Part shown: positions 8,223 through 14,910 of the stretch, piece after piece
Layout of the letters: each line of letters begins with the position of its first letter
Numbering within the stretch: position 1 is the stretch's first letter
Assembly: GCF_026586675.1 (NCBI RefSeq)
Contig: NZ_JAODIX010000035.1
Location: 1-44,590 of the forward strand
Length of the DNA: 44,590 nucleotides
Reading direction: 5' to 3'
Source: Halorubrum yunnanense
GTDB lineage: Archaea > Halobacteriota > Halobacteria > Halobacteriales > Haloferacaceae
Position numbers and translations under genes: made by a program
The notes under the pieces: model-generated
Databases searched by the model: none
Seen by the model: only the letters and a program-made list of their open reading frames with translations
Told to the model about the DNA's origin: nothing

Positions 8223-10449
8223 CGACGCGACGAAGGGGGACCGCATCCGCGAGCTGATGGCGACCGAAGGCGACGCCGTCGCCGAGAACACCCGCGGCTT
8301 CAACGAGGGGCGGATCGAGTCGACGGGGCGCCTCGACGGCTACGAGGAGCTGAAGGCCGACGCCCGCGATATAAAAGAGGACGCGATCGGTCGCCTTCCG
8401 GAACTCATCGAGCGGGTGAGAGAGAGCGTCGAGGCCAACGGCGGTACCGTCTACGTCGCCGACGACGCGGCCGACGCCAACCGCTACATCACCGAGCTGA
8501 CCGCGGAGGAGTGCGACGCCGACCGCCTCGTGAAATCGAAGTCGATGACCTCAGAGGAGATCGAGGTGAACGAGGCGCTGGAGGCCGAGGGCGTCGAGGT
8601 GGTCGAGACGGACCTGGGCGAGTGGGTGCTCCAGCTCGCGGACGAGGCCCCCTCTCACATCGTCGCGCCGGCGATCCACAAGTCCCGCGAGGGCATCTCG
8701 GAGCTGTTCGCCGAGCGGTTCGACCTCGACGATCCGCCGGAGACCGCCGAGGAGCTCACGATGTTCGCCCGCGAGCGGCTCGGCGAGCTGGTTGAGGACG
8801 CCGACGTGGGGATGACAGGCGCGAACTTCATCGCCGCCGACTCCGGCACCATGCTGCTCGTCACGAGCGAGGGCAACGCCCGGAAGTCGGTGACCGCGAC
8901 GGACACCCACGTCGCGGTCGCGGGCGTCGAGAAGATCGTCCCGACCGTCGAGGAGTTCGCCCCGTTCGTCGAGCTGATCGGGCGGTCCGGGACGGGCCAG
9001 GACGTGACCTCGTACATCTCCACGCTGACCCCGCCCGTCGACTCGCCGGTGCCGGACTTCCAGGCCGACGACGAGCCCCTCGCCGACGGATCCGGCGACG
9101 ACCGGGACTTCCACCTCGTCCTGATCGACAACGGGCGCATGGCGATGCGCGAGGACGAGCAGTTGAAGGAGACGCTGTACTGCATCCGGTGTTCCGCCTG
9201 CTCGAACGCCTGCGGCAACTTCCAGAGCGTCGGCGGCCACGCGTTCGGCGGGGAGACGTACTCCGGCGGGATCGCGACCGGCTGGGAGGCGGGTATCGAG
9301 GGGCTCGACACCGCCGCCGAGTTCAACGACCTCTGTACCGGCTGCTCGCGCTGCGTCCCGGCGTGTCCGGTCGACATCGACATCCCGTGGATCAACACGG
9401 TCGTCCGCGACCGGATCAACCGCGGCGAGGCCGACCCCAGCCAGACGGACTGGATGTTCGAAGAGCTCGTCCCGGACGAGGAGCCCGCGGGACTGGACCT
9501 GAGCACCCGGATCGTCGGCAACTACGAGACGCTGGCGAAGCTGGGGAGCCTGACCGCGCCGGTCGCGAACCGACTCACCGACGCGGGACCGGTCCGCGCG
9601 ATCGTCGAGCGCGTCGCCGGGATCGACCGCCGGCGTGACCTCCCCGAGTTCGCGAGCGAGCCGCTCGTGGACTGGTTCGAGGCCCGCGGCGGCGCGGCCG
9701 TCCCCCGCGACGAGGCCGCCCGCGAGGCCGTACTCTACCCGGACACGGCGACGAACTACGTCGACGTCGACCGCGGGAAGGCCGCCGTGCGCGCGCTGGA
9801 GGCGCTCGACGTCCACGTCCGGGTCCCGGACCTCCCCGGAAGCGGTCGGCCGCCGCTCTCGCAGGGGATGATCGCGACGGCCGAGTCGGCCGCCGAGGAC
9901 GTGTACGCCGGGCTCGCGGCCCACGTCGACGCCGACCGCGACGTGGTCGTGATCGAGCCGAGCGACCTCGCGATGTTCCGGAGCGAGTACGAGAAGTTCC
10001 TCCCCGAGGCCTCCCACGAGCGGCTCGCCGAGGCCAGCTACGACGTGATGGAGTACGTCTTCGGCCTGCTGGAGAACGGCGGAGACCCGGCCGCGCTCCG
10101 GGCGCCGGCCGAGGGCACGGGCCCGGTGGCGGCCGGGAAGCGGGTCGCCTACCACCCGCACTGTCAGGGGCGGACGATCGGCGTCAGCGAGCACGCGACC
10201 GCCGTGATGGAGGCGCTCGGCTACGACGTGCGGGTCTCCGACACCGAGTGCTGCGGGATGGCCGGCTCGTTCGGCTACAAGGAAGACTACTACGAGCTGA
10301 GCATGGACGTCGGCGAGCCCATTCGGGAGCAGTTCGGCGACACCGACCGGACCGTCGTCGCCGCCGGCACGTCCTGTACCGAGCAGATCGACGCGCTCCT
10401 CGGCGACGCGCCGATGCACCCCGTGGAGCTCGTCGCGCCGCGGGAGTGA
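8215..10449 (+). CDS. LutB-LutA fusion: LUD, 4Fe-4S and CCG domains
   Basis: A 744-residue iron-sulfur protein of the lactate-utilisation complex. Residues about 60-300 are a LUD domain as in LutB (NFIAADSGTMLLVTSEGNARK). Two ferredoxin-type 4Fe-4S motifs follow, CIRCSACSNACG from residue 323 and CTGCSRCVPACP from 374. The rest carries CCG domains as in LutA: HPHCQG near 646 and ECCGMAGSFGYK near 678. In Bacillus these are separate LutB and LutA chains (about 480 and 240 residues), so the length here equals their sum. It likely receives electrons from lactate and may work with the divergent flavoprotein. The segment from the second cluster to the end closely resembles the tail of that flavoprotein, pointing to a shared duplicated module. 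Confidence 0.88.
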   Translation: MSSDATKGDRIRELMATEGDAVAENTRGFNEGRIESTGRLDGYEELKADARDIKEDAIGRLPELIERVRESVEANGGTVYVADDAADANRYITELTAEECDADRLVKSKSMTSEEIEVNEALEAEGVEVVETDLGEWVLQLADEAPSHIVAPAIHKSREGISELFAERFDLDDPPETAEELTMFARERLGELVEDADVGMTGANFIAADSGTMLLVTSEGNARKSVTATDTHVAVAGVEKIVPTVEEFAPFVELIGRSGTGQDVTSYISTLTPPVDSPVPDFQADDEPLADGSGDDRDFHLVLIDNGRMAMREDEQLKETLYCIRCSACSNACGNFQSVGGHAFGGETYSGGIATGWEAGIEGLDTAAEFNDLCTGCSRCVPACPVDIDIPWINTVVRDRINRGEADPSQTDWMFEELVPDEEPAGLDLSTRIVGNYETLAKLGSLTAPVANRLTDAGPVRAIVERVAGIDRRRDLPEFASEPLVDWFEARGGAAVPRDEAAREAVLYPDTATNYVDVDRGKAAVRALEALDVHVRVPDLPGSGRPPLSQGMIATAESAAEDVYAGLAAHVDADRDVVVIEPSDLAMFRSEYEKFLPEASHERLAEASYDVMEYVFGLLENGGDPAALRAPAEGTGPVAAGKRVAYHPHCQGRTIGVSEHATAVMEALGYDVRVSDTECCGMAGSFGYKEDYYELSMDVGEPIREQFGDTDRTVVAAGTSCTEQIDALLGDAPMHPVELVAPRE

Positions 10450-10523
10450 CGCGGTAGGGCGGGGGCCTCGCGGGGGCCGCCGTCGCTCCGCCGCCGTCTG
10501 ACGGGCGTCGTTCGACAACGAAC

Positions 10524-10533
10524 GCTTAATAGG
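10524..10533 (+). promoter_or_regulatory. TATA-like box of the PRC-barrel gene
   Basis: GCTTAATAGG lies about 22-31 nt before the ATG at 10555, giving a leaderless arrangement. Confidence 0.5.
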
Positions 10534-10554
10534 CGCGCTACTGACCGTACGCGT

Positions 10555-10866
10555 ATGAACGCGGCTCCACAGGAGATCACGTCGCTCGTCGGTCGTGAGG
10601 TGTACTCGAACAACGGCGTTTTCGTCGGCGAGATCGAGGACGTCCGCCTCGACCTCGACGCCCGATCGGTGACCGGGCTCGCGCTCGCGGAGCTCAACCA
10701 CGAGCTGTTCGCGGGGCGCGTCGACGGGAACACCGGCGTCATCCTCCCGTACCGCTGGGTCCGGGCCGTGGGCGACGTGGTGCTGATCAACGACGTCATC
10801 GAGCGGCTCGACACGGGGAGCGAGGAGGAGGAGCCGGAGATCGGCCAGTCCGCGCAGTCTACTTAA
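10555..10866 (+). CDS. PRC-barrel domain protein
   Basis: A 103-residue protein that is essentially one PRC-barrel: EITSLVGREVYSNNGVFVGEIEDVRLDLDARSV at about 6-40, then a second sheet with NTGVILPYRWVRAVGDVVLIND. Archaeal stand-alone PRC-barrels occur widely, and some (CdpB-type) act in cell division in haloarchaea; whether this one does is not known. The last 15 residues are acidic. The gene runs into the convergent gene on the other strand, sharing 4 nt at the stop codons (10863-10866). Confidence 0.87.
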   Translation: MNAAPQEITSLVGREVYSNNGVFVGEIEDVRLDLDARSVTGLALAELNHELFAGRVDGNTGVILPYRWVRAVGDVVLINDVIERLDTGSEEEEPEIGQSAQST

Positions 10867-11189
10867 AAGGGAAGCGCGTCACGGAGGCTGGTCAGGAAGC
10901 TCCCGCCCTCGCGCCGCTTGCGGTCGAACACGGGGTACAGCGCGTCGAGGAACTCGGTCTCGTTCTCGAACTCGGTCTGCGGCACCTCGTCCAGGGCCTC
11001 GGAGAGGCCGACCGTCCGCCCCTTGGCGTCGTAGGGGATCGCGCCGTCGTCGATCGCGTCGACGATCTCCCTGCCGGTCGCGGGAAACGAGACGCCGGCC
11101 TCGTCGATCCGCTCGTCGAGCACGGCGATACCGAACTCGATCGCGTCGGGATCGGCGGAACCGCCGCCGCTGGGTGGGCGTGCTGCCAT
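10863..11189 (-). CDS. Small haloarchaeal protein, DUF5789-like, function unknown
   Basis: A 108-residue soluble protein. After a Pro/Gly-rich start, the body (residues 15-85) has the look of the small DUF5789-type halophile proteins, which may carry a winged-helix-like fold: FGIAVLDERIDEAGVSFPATGREIVD followed by a short helix-rich part. This family call is tentative. A strong TTTTTAA box lies 24-31 nt upstream of the ATG, consistent with a leaderless start. It is convergent with, and overlaps by 4 nt, the PRC-barrel gene. No catalytic motif is visible. Confidence 0.65.
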   Translation of the reverse strand: MAARPPSGGGSADPDAIEFGIAVLDERIDEAGVSFPATGREIVDAIDDGAIPYDAKGRTVGLSEALDEVPQTEFENETEFLDALYPVFDRKRREGGSFLTSLRDALPF

Positions 11190-11212
11190 CGGCGAAACGT
11201 ACTCGCTCGGCC

Positions 11213-11220
11213 CTTTTTAA
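11213..11220 (-). promoter_or_regulatory. TATA-like box (minus strand) of the small DUF5789-like gene
   Basis: On the minus strand, TTAAAAAG sits 24-31 nt before the ATG at 11189. Confidence 0.5.
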
Positions 11221-11274
11221 ACCCATGCTCGCGCGACCGACCGCGAGCGACCCGGTGGCCTCCGCGCGGCGACG

Positions 11275-11688
11275 TCACTCCGGAATCGACTCCTCGGGCG
11301 GAGCCGCGTCGACCGCGGCGAGCCCCATCCCGTCGCCGGAACGGTCGAACGCGGCGACGCTCTCGCCGTCGTACGGCGGGATCGCGACGAGCACGACCGC
11401 GGCGAGGTCGTCCGTCTTCGACACGCCGAGGAACCCCTCCGGGTGCGAGAGGAACCGCGCCCCGCCGTGCCCCGCCGGCGTCCCGAGGTCGACGCCGAAC
11501 ACCGCGTTCACCGACCCGCCGACGTCCGGGGTGAAATGCGTTATCACGGGGGTCTCCGGGTCCAGCCCGGTGTCGCTCTCGAAGTCGCCGGCGCGCGTGG
11601 CCGAGAGGCGAAGGTTCGTCTCGCCGGGGTCGTTCTCGGCGGCGCGCTCGAGCAACACCGTCAACAGGTCGCGCGTGACGTGGATCAC
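11275..11688 (-). CDS. Conserved haloarchaeal hypothetical protein
   Basis: A 137-residue protein starting at a GTG two bases after the stop of the upstream gene, so the pair is co-transcribed and probably coupled. A much longer open frame covers the upstream gene but is its shadow. Visible features are VTHF-type strands (PVITHFTPDVGGSVNAVFGVDLG, about 48-70, written here in two pieces of sense) and ARFLSHPEGFLGVSKTDDL. The HP-x-G step and alternating strands slightly recall JAB/MPN folds, but the catalytic histidine pair is not seen. Function unknown; the tight pairing suggests a role with the MBL-like protein next to it. Confidence 0.62.
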   Translation of the reverse strand: MIHVTRDLLTVLLERAAENDPGETNLRLSATRAGDFESDTGLDPETPVITHFTPDVGGSVNAVFGVDLGTPAGHGGARFLSHPEGFLGVSKTDDLAAVVLVAIPPYDGESVAAFDRSGDGMGLAAVDAAPPEESIPE

Positions 11689-11690
11689 GC

Positions 11691-12389
11691 TCAGATCCCG
11701 ATGGCTGACCGGAGCGTCTTCGCGTAGAGCCCCGGCGCCTTCCCCCGCGAGTTCGAGAGCGCGTCCTCGACCGCGATCGCCGCGCCGTCGAACACGCCGA
11801 CGCCGTGCCCCGTCAGCACGCGGTCCGGGTCGTGGCCCGAGAGCGCTTTCGTCGGCGGTGTCAGCCGCAGCATCGGGTGGACGCCGAGGCGCTCGCGGTC
11901 CCCGCGGAAGTACGACGAGGTGCCGAGCGCCTCCGGGACGATCAGCGTCTCGCCGTCGAAGAACCCGGCCTCCTGCCACGGCGGCAGCGAGGAGTCGCGG
12001 ATCCGGAACGCCTCGAAGCCGGTGTCGGCCAGCCGGTCGCCGAACCGCTCGACCGGCGCGTCGAGCTCGCTCGCGACGCCCGTCATCCACTCGGGGACCC
12101 ACACCGCGACGTCGTGGCGGGTCGCGATCGCGGCGCTGTCGCGCTCGTGGCGGTCGAGGCCGACGACGACGCCGGCGACCTCGCCCAGTTCGGCGAGCAG
12201 GTCGTCGAGGCCAGTCGCGTCCACCGGATCGAACACCCAGACGTCGTCGCTCTCGCCCTCCTCGTTCGGCACCGCCACCGCGTGGCTCGCGCGCTCCATC
12301 GTCTCGTCGGGGTACGCGATCCACCCGACGCCGCCGTCGAACCGATCGATCTCGTGGAGGTCCGCCTCGCCGCCGCTTTTCAGTCCCAT
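11691..12389 (-). CDS. Metallo-beta-lactamase-fold-like protein with degenerate metal motif
   Basis: A 232-residue protein whose order of elements follows the metallo-beta-lactamase fold: a WIAYPDETMERASHAVAV strand pair, an Asp-containing VWVFDPVDATGLDDLL, the segment GLDRHERDSAAIA where active enzymes have HxHxDH, the VAVWVPEWM strand, and a late LTGHGVGVFDG matching the (P)GHG step. The first motif keeps one His and one Asp but has lost the others, so normal two-metal hydrolase activity is doubtful; it may bind a ligand or another protein. The start chosen (12389) begins MGLKSGGEADLHEI; a start 10 codons upstream is possible. First gene of a two-gene operon. Confidence 0.6.
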   Translation of the reverse strand: MGLKSGGEADLHEIDRFDGGVGWIAYPDETMERASHAVAVPNEEGESDDVWVFDPVDATGLDDLLAELGEVAGVVVGLDRHERDSAAIATRHDVAVWVPEWMTGVASELDAPVERFGDRLADTGFEAFRIRDSSLPPWQEAGFFDGETLIVPEALGTSSYFRGDRERLGVHPMLRLTPPTKALSGHDPDRVLTGHGVGVFDGAAIAVEDALSNSRGKAPGLYAKTLRSAIGI

Positions 12390-12483
12390 ACCGACTCTAT
12401 CGGCCCGGATCCCTTTCAACCCGTCTCCGGCGGTGAGGGGGCCTGCCGCGCGTTCGTCGGGACGTCGTCGACACCGACGAGGC

Positions 12484-13044
12484 CTACGCCTCCGGCCACT
12501 TGATCGAGCAGCCGCGGGAGGGTCGGTCGGGGACCTCGACGTCCTCGCCCGCGAGTACCGACTCCACGGCCTCCCGGACGTAGAACTCGGTCGGCTCGTC
12601 GTCGGGGTTCAACGCGTCGTCGAGCCGCCCGTGGTACCTGAGCCGCCACGCGCCGTCCTCGCGGCCGAACAGGAACGGGTCGGGCGTACAGGCCGCCCCG
12701 TACGCCTCGGCGACCGCGCCCGTCTCGTCGCGGAGGTACGCGTCGTAGGCGACCGTCCCGTCGGCGACGCGCTCGCGCATCGCCTCGAACGAGTCGTCGG
12801 GGTACTCGTCGGCGTCGTTGGGGTTGACCCCGACGACGGCCAGGTCGTCGTACTCGGCCGCGAGCTCGTTGAGGAGGGCGAACTTCGCCTGCGCGTACGG
12901 GCAGTGGTTGCAGGTGAAGACGACGAGCAGCGCGTCCGCGTCGAACGAGTCGAGCGCGTGCGTGTCCCCGTCGACGCCGGGCAGTTCGAAGCCGGGGGCC
13001 GCGTCGCCCCGATCGAGCGTCGAGTCGGATTCCTTCATCACCAT
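12484..13044 (-). CDS. Thioredoxin-fold redoxin (AhpC/TSA-like) with CxxC
   Basis: A 186-residue cytoplasmic thioredoxin-fold protein. FELPGVDGDTHALDSFD leads into LLVVFTCNHCPYAQA, which holds the redox pair Cys45-x-x-Cys48, and the later CTPDPFLFG has the cis-proline region. This matches the PRX-like redoxins found in many prokaryotes, thought to reduce disulfides or peroxides; the substrate is unknown. Of three close starts (ATG, GTG, ATG) I took the first, at 13044; a longer frame continues into the mobile element and is not credible. The transposable element starts only 24 bp upstream, so its promoter must lie within or across that element. Confidence 0.85.
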   Translation of the reverse strand: MVMKESDSTLDRGDAAPGFELPGVDGDTHALDSFDADALLVVFTCNHCPYAQAKFALLNELAAEYDDLAVVGVNPNDADEYPDDSFEAMRERVADGTVAYDAYLRDETGAVAEAYGAACTPDPFLFGREDGAWRLRYHGRLDDALNPDDEPTEFYVREAVESVLAGEDVEVPDRPSRGCSIKWPEA

Positions 13045-13067
13045 AGGGGACGCTACCGTCGGCTGGA

Positions 13068-13443
13068 TTGACATCCTCTCCGCCCTGAAGGGCGAAGATT
13101 CCCACGGCACCGCACCGCTGGGTTGGGATGTTGAAGGTTTGTAGACGCCTCGATGACGGCTACTGGCTGTGCCAACCAGCCGTTACTCCTATCCCGGCAT
13201 GGGATTCGGAGGTACTTCTGACTGCCTACACCCTATTTCGACACGGAAGAGGGTGTCTTCCGCTTGAAATGAGGGAATCCCGATATTGTCCGATTAGTGG
13301 GGCGAGTGGACCGCCTCGGTTGCCATTAAATACGTCTCAGGTTACTTAAAACATCTTTTCGGCACGCCGAACGTGGTTCGTGGAGGGTTTGTCGGATTCA
13401 TCCCCGCCGTGAACGGCGAGGCTTTCTCCTCAATTCTCCGTAA
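13068..13443 (+). mobile_element. IS200/IS605-derived non-autonomous element (PATE/MITE-like), copy 1
   Basis: A 376-bp element almost identical to 26865-27240 on the other strand; I count three single-base differences, all transitions. It opens with TTGAC, a plausible IS605-type target site, and then a subterminal hairpin CGCCCT-GA-AGGGCG (about 13081-13094). The other end has the hairpin CGCCGT-GA-ACGGCG (about 13405-13418) and CTTTCTCCTCAATT. Such paired subterminal palindromes are what TnpA of IS200/IS605 elements recognises, and haloarchaeal elements of this kind without a transposase have been called PATEs. No tnpA or tnpB is present. A 73-codon frame inside is conserved simply because the copies are. 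It abuts repeat copy B on the right and the redoxin gene on the left. Confidence 0.82.
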
Positions 13444-13796
13444 GGCCGCGAGTCGCACGCGCGAGGTCGCCGGCGCTACGCGCCGGCTGCCAGAGGGACC
13501 GGAGGTCCCTCGCTGGACGCGGCGACCGGAGGGAGCCGCGAGGTTGGGGAGGCGTGAGGTACGGTTCGGTCGCGGTCGGGTGGGACTCAAAGGGGCAGTC
13601 GCGAGGAGCGCACAGGCGACGTAAGCACTGCAGGGAGTGAGCGAAGCGAACGACCGAAGCGCGCAGCGAGCGTGTGCGCTCCTCGCGACTGGGGCTTTGG
13701 ATGTCTTCAACGCCGATCAGTTGTAATTTGTTTATAAACGATCGGCTGAGAATTCGGAGGCTGTCACCGCCGAATCACAGCGAACCGCTTATAAAT
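13444..13796 (-). repeat. GC-rich structured repeat, copy B (end truncated at the mobile element)
   Basis: Copy B reads on the minus strand. TATA-like words are at 13789-13796 and 13730-13738; the inverted-repeat arms are at 13673-13690 and 13597-13614 (AGTCGCGAGGAGCGCACA and its exact complement, 18 of 18 pairs). Farther on are hairpins GGGACC-TCC-GGTCCC and GCCGGCGC-GTA-GCGCCGGC (about 13469-13510), longer than in copies A and C. It stops at the junction with the 376-bp element, so the conserved terminal 27 bp found in A, C and D is missing. The left flank of that element does not carry the lost piece, so this was not a simple insertion. Confidence 0.8.
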
Positions 13797-13842
13797 GATT
13801 CCAGGTGAGAGCGAGATTCGCCTCACCGGCGGAAACGACCGC

Positions 13843-14463
13843 CTATGAGACGAACTTCAGCAGGTCGTCGCGGTTGTGTTCGTGGAACCGCGTTCGCAGG
13901 CACTCCTCCAGCGCCTCGACGTCGCCCCGCTTGGCGCACATCGGCGCGATCCGGTCGGACCACTGCTGCCACGGTGGGTACAGGCCCAGCCGGTCGCAGA
14001 TCTCGTCGAGCCGCTCGTCGAGGTCGTCGATCTTGTCGGTCTTGTTGACGGCGACGATGGGCTCGACCCCGATGTCCTCGAGGAAGCCGTACATTTCCAC
14101 GTCGTGGGGGATGTTCCCGCGCTCGGTGTGGCGGTCGATGATGTCGACGGCGGCCTTCCCGTCCATCACGACGACGCCCGCGAGGATGGAGTCGGCGTTC
14201 GCCTCCAGGTAGCGGACGATGTTCGTCTTGATTGCCTCGCGGTGCTCCTCCTCGACGCCGGACATGAAGCCGAATCCGGGCAGGTCCGTGAACATGAAGC
14301 TCTCGCTGGCCCAGTCGAAGTGGTTCGGCTGGCGGGTGACCCCCGGTTTGCCGCCGGTCGAGAAGTCGTGGCCCGTCAGCTCGCGCATCAGCGTGGACTT
14401 GCCGACGTTCGAGCGCCCCACGAGGACGACCTCGGCGTCGCGGTCCGGCCGGTCTTCGAACAT
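13843..14463 (-). CDS. engB: EngB/YihA-family GTP-binding protein
   Basis: A 206-residue GTPase of the TRAFAC EngB group, which helps ribosome assembly in bacteria (large subunit) and is conserved in many archaea. All switch motifs are present: G1 GRSNVGKST (16-24), G2 Thr43 in GVTRQ, G3 DLPG (60-63) and G4 NKTD (140-143). Length is normal for the family. The Met chosen begins [16 protein letters not shown], and a TTTTAAA-type box is seen about 25 nt upstream on the minus strand. It stands alone between repeat copy B and the nhaC leader region. Confidence 0.92.
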   Translation of the reverse strand: MFEDRPDRDAEVVLVGRSNVGKSTLMRELTGHDFSTGGKPGVTRQPNHFDWASESFMFTDLPGFGFMSGVEEEHREAIKTNIVRYLEANADSILAGVVVMDGKAAVDIIDRHTERGNIPHDVEMYGFLEDIGVEPIVAVNKTDKIDDLDERLDEICDRLGLYPPWQQWSDRIAPMCAKRGDVEALEECLRTRFHEHNRDDLLKFVS

Positions 14464-14910
14464 ACGCGTACGTGGGCGGCTGAACGGTTTAAAAGGCGGG
14501 TCGTCGCGCTCGGCCGCCTCGCCGGCGGGGAGCGGGTGCGTGCCCGGCGAGCGGCGACGACGTGCGCTGCCCGATATACTTTCAGACCGACACGCTCCCG
14601 AACGCCTCGTCAGGCGGTTCTCGAACCTGTCGCTACCTCGAATAGAAATTTCATATCTCGAAAATAATTAATATGAATTGTTAAACCTCCGATGCATTTA
14701 TATACTCTGACTGGATGTGAAGCAGCGTAACATGGTCCATCCGACGAGGGCTCGTAACGGTCGTATCGGCCGGACGAAGCCGAGAGGACCCCGTGTCGAC
14801 GCGAGGGAACCTCGTGTCGACGCCTCGGACCGCGTGCGACGAGAGTCGCGATCGTCCGTCGCGGGTCGCTCGTCTCGACCGTGCGCCCCGGGCCGCTCGG
14901 AGGGGGGCGC
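14464..14910 (+). promoter_or_regulatory. Long upstream region of nhaC with structured leader
   Basis: No gene is seen in these 447 bases. An A/T-rich island at about 14640-14705 ends in TTTATATAC (14697-14705), a good TATA box. A transcript from it would start near 14728 and leave a leader of about 180 nt, unusually long for a haloarchaeon. Within the leader a 10-mer, CGTGTCGACG, occurs at 14792-14801 and 14813-14822, flanking a perfect small hairpin CGAGG-GAA-CCTCG (14802-14814). A purine-rich GGAGGGGGG just before the ATG could act as a ribosome-binding site. Confidence 0.45.

Noticed and set aside
8551-10701. 716-codon open frame on the minus strand
   Set aside because: It is antisense to the LutB-LutA fusion, whose domains are clear. 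Long antisense frames are common in very GC-rich DNA. The same applies to those at 5394-6881 (plus) and 30764-33329 (minus).
13128-13349. 73-codon frame inside the 376-bp element, repeated at 26959-27180
   Set aside because: It is kept only because the two elements are almost identical; it has two substitutions, both amino-acid changing, and no known domain. IS605-type non-autonomous elements normally encode nothing.
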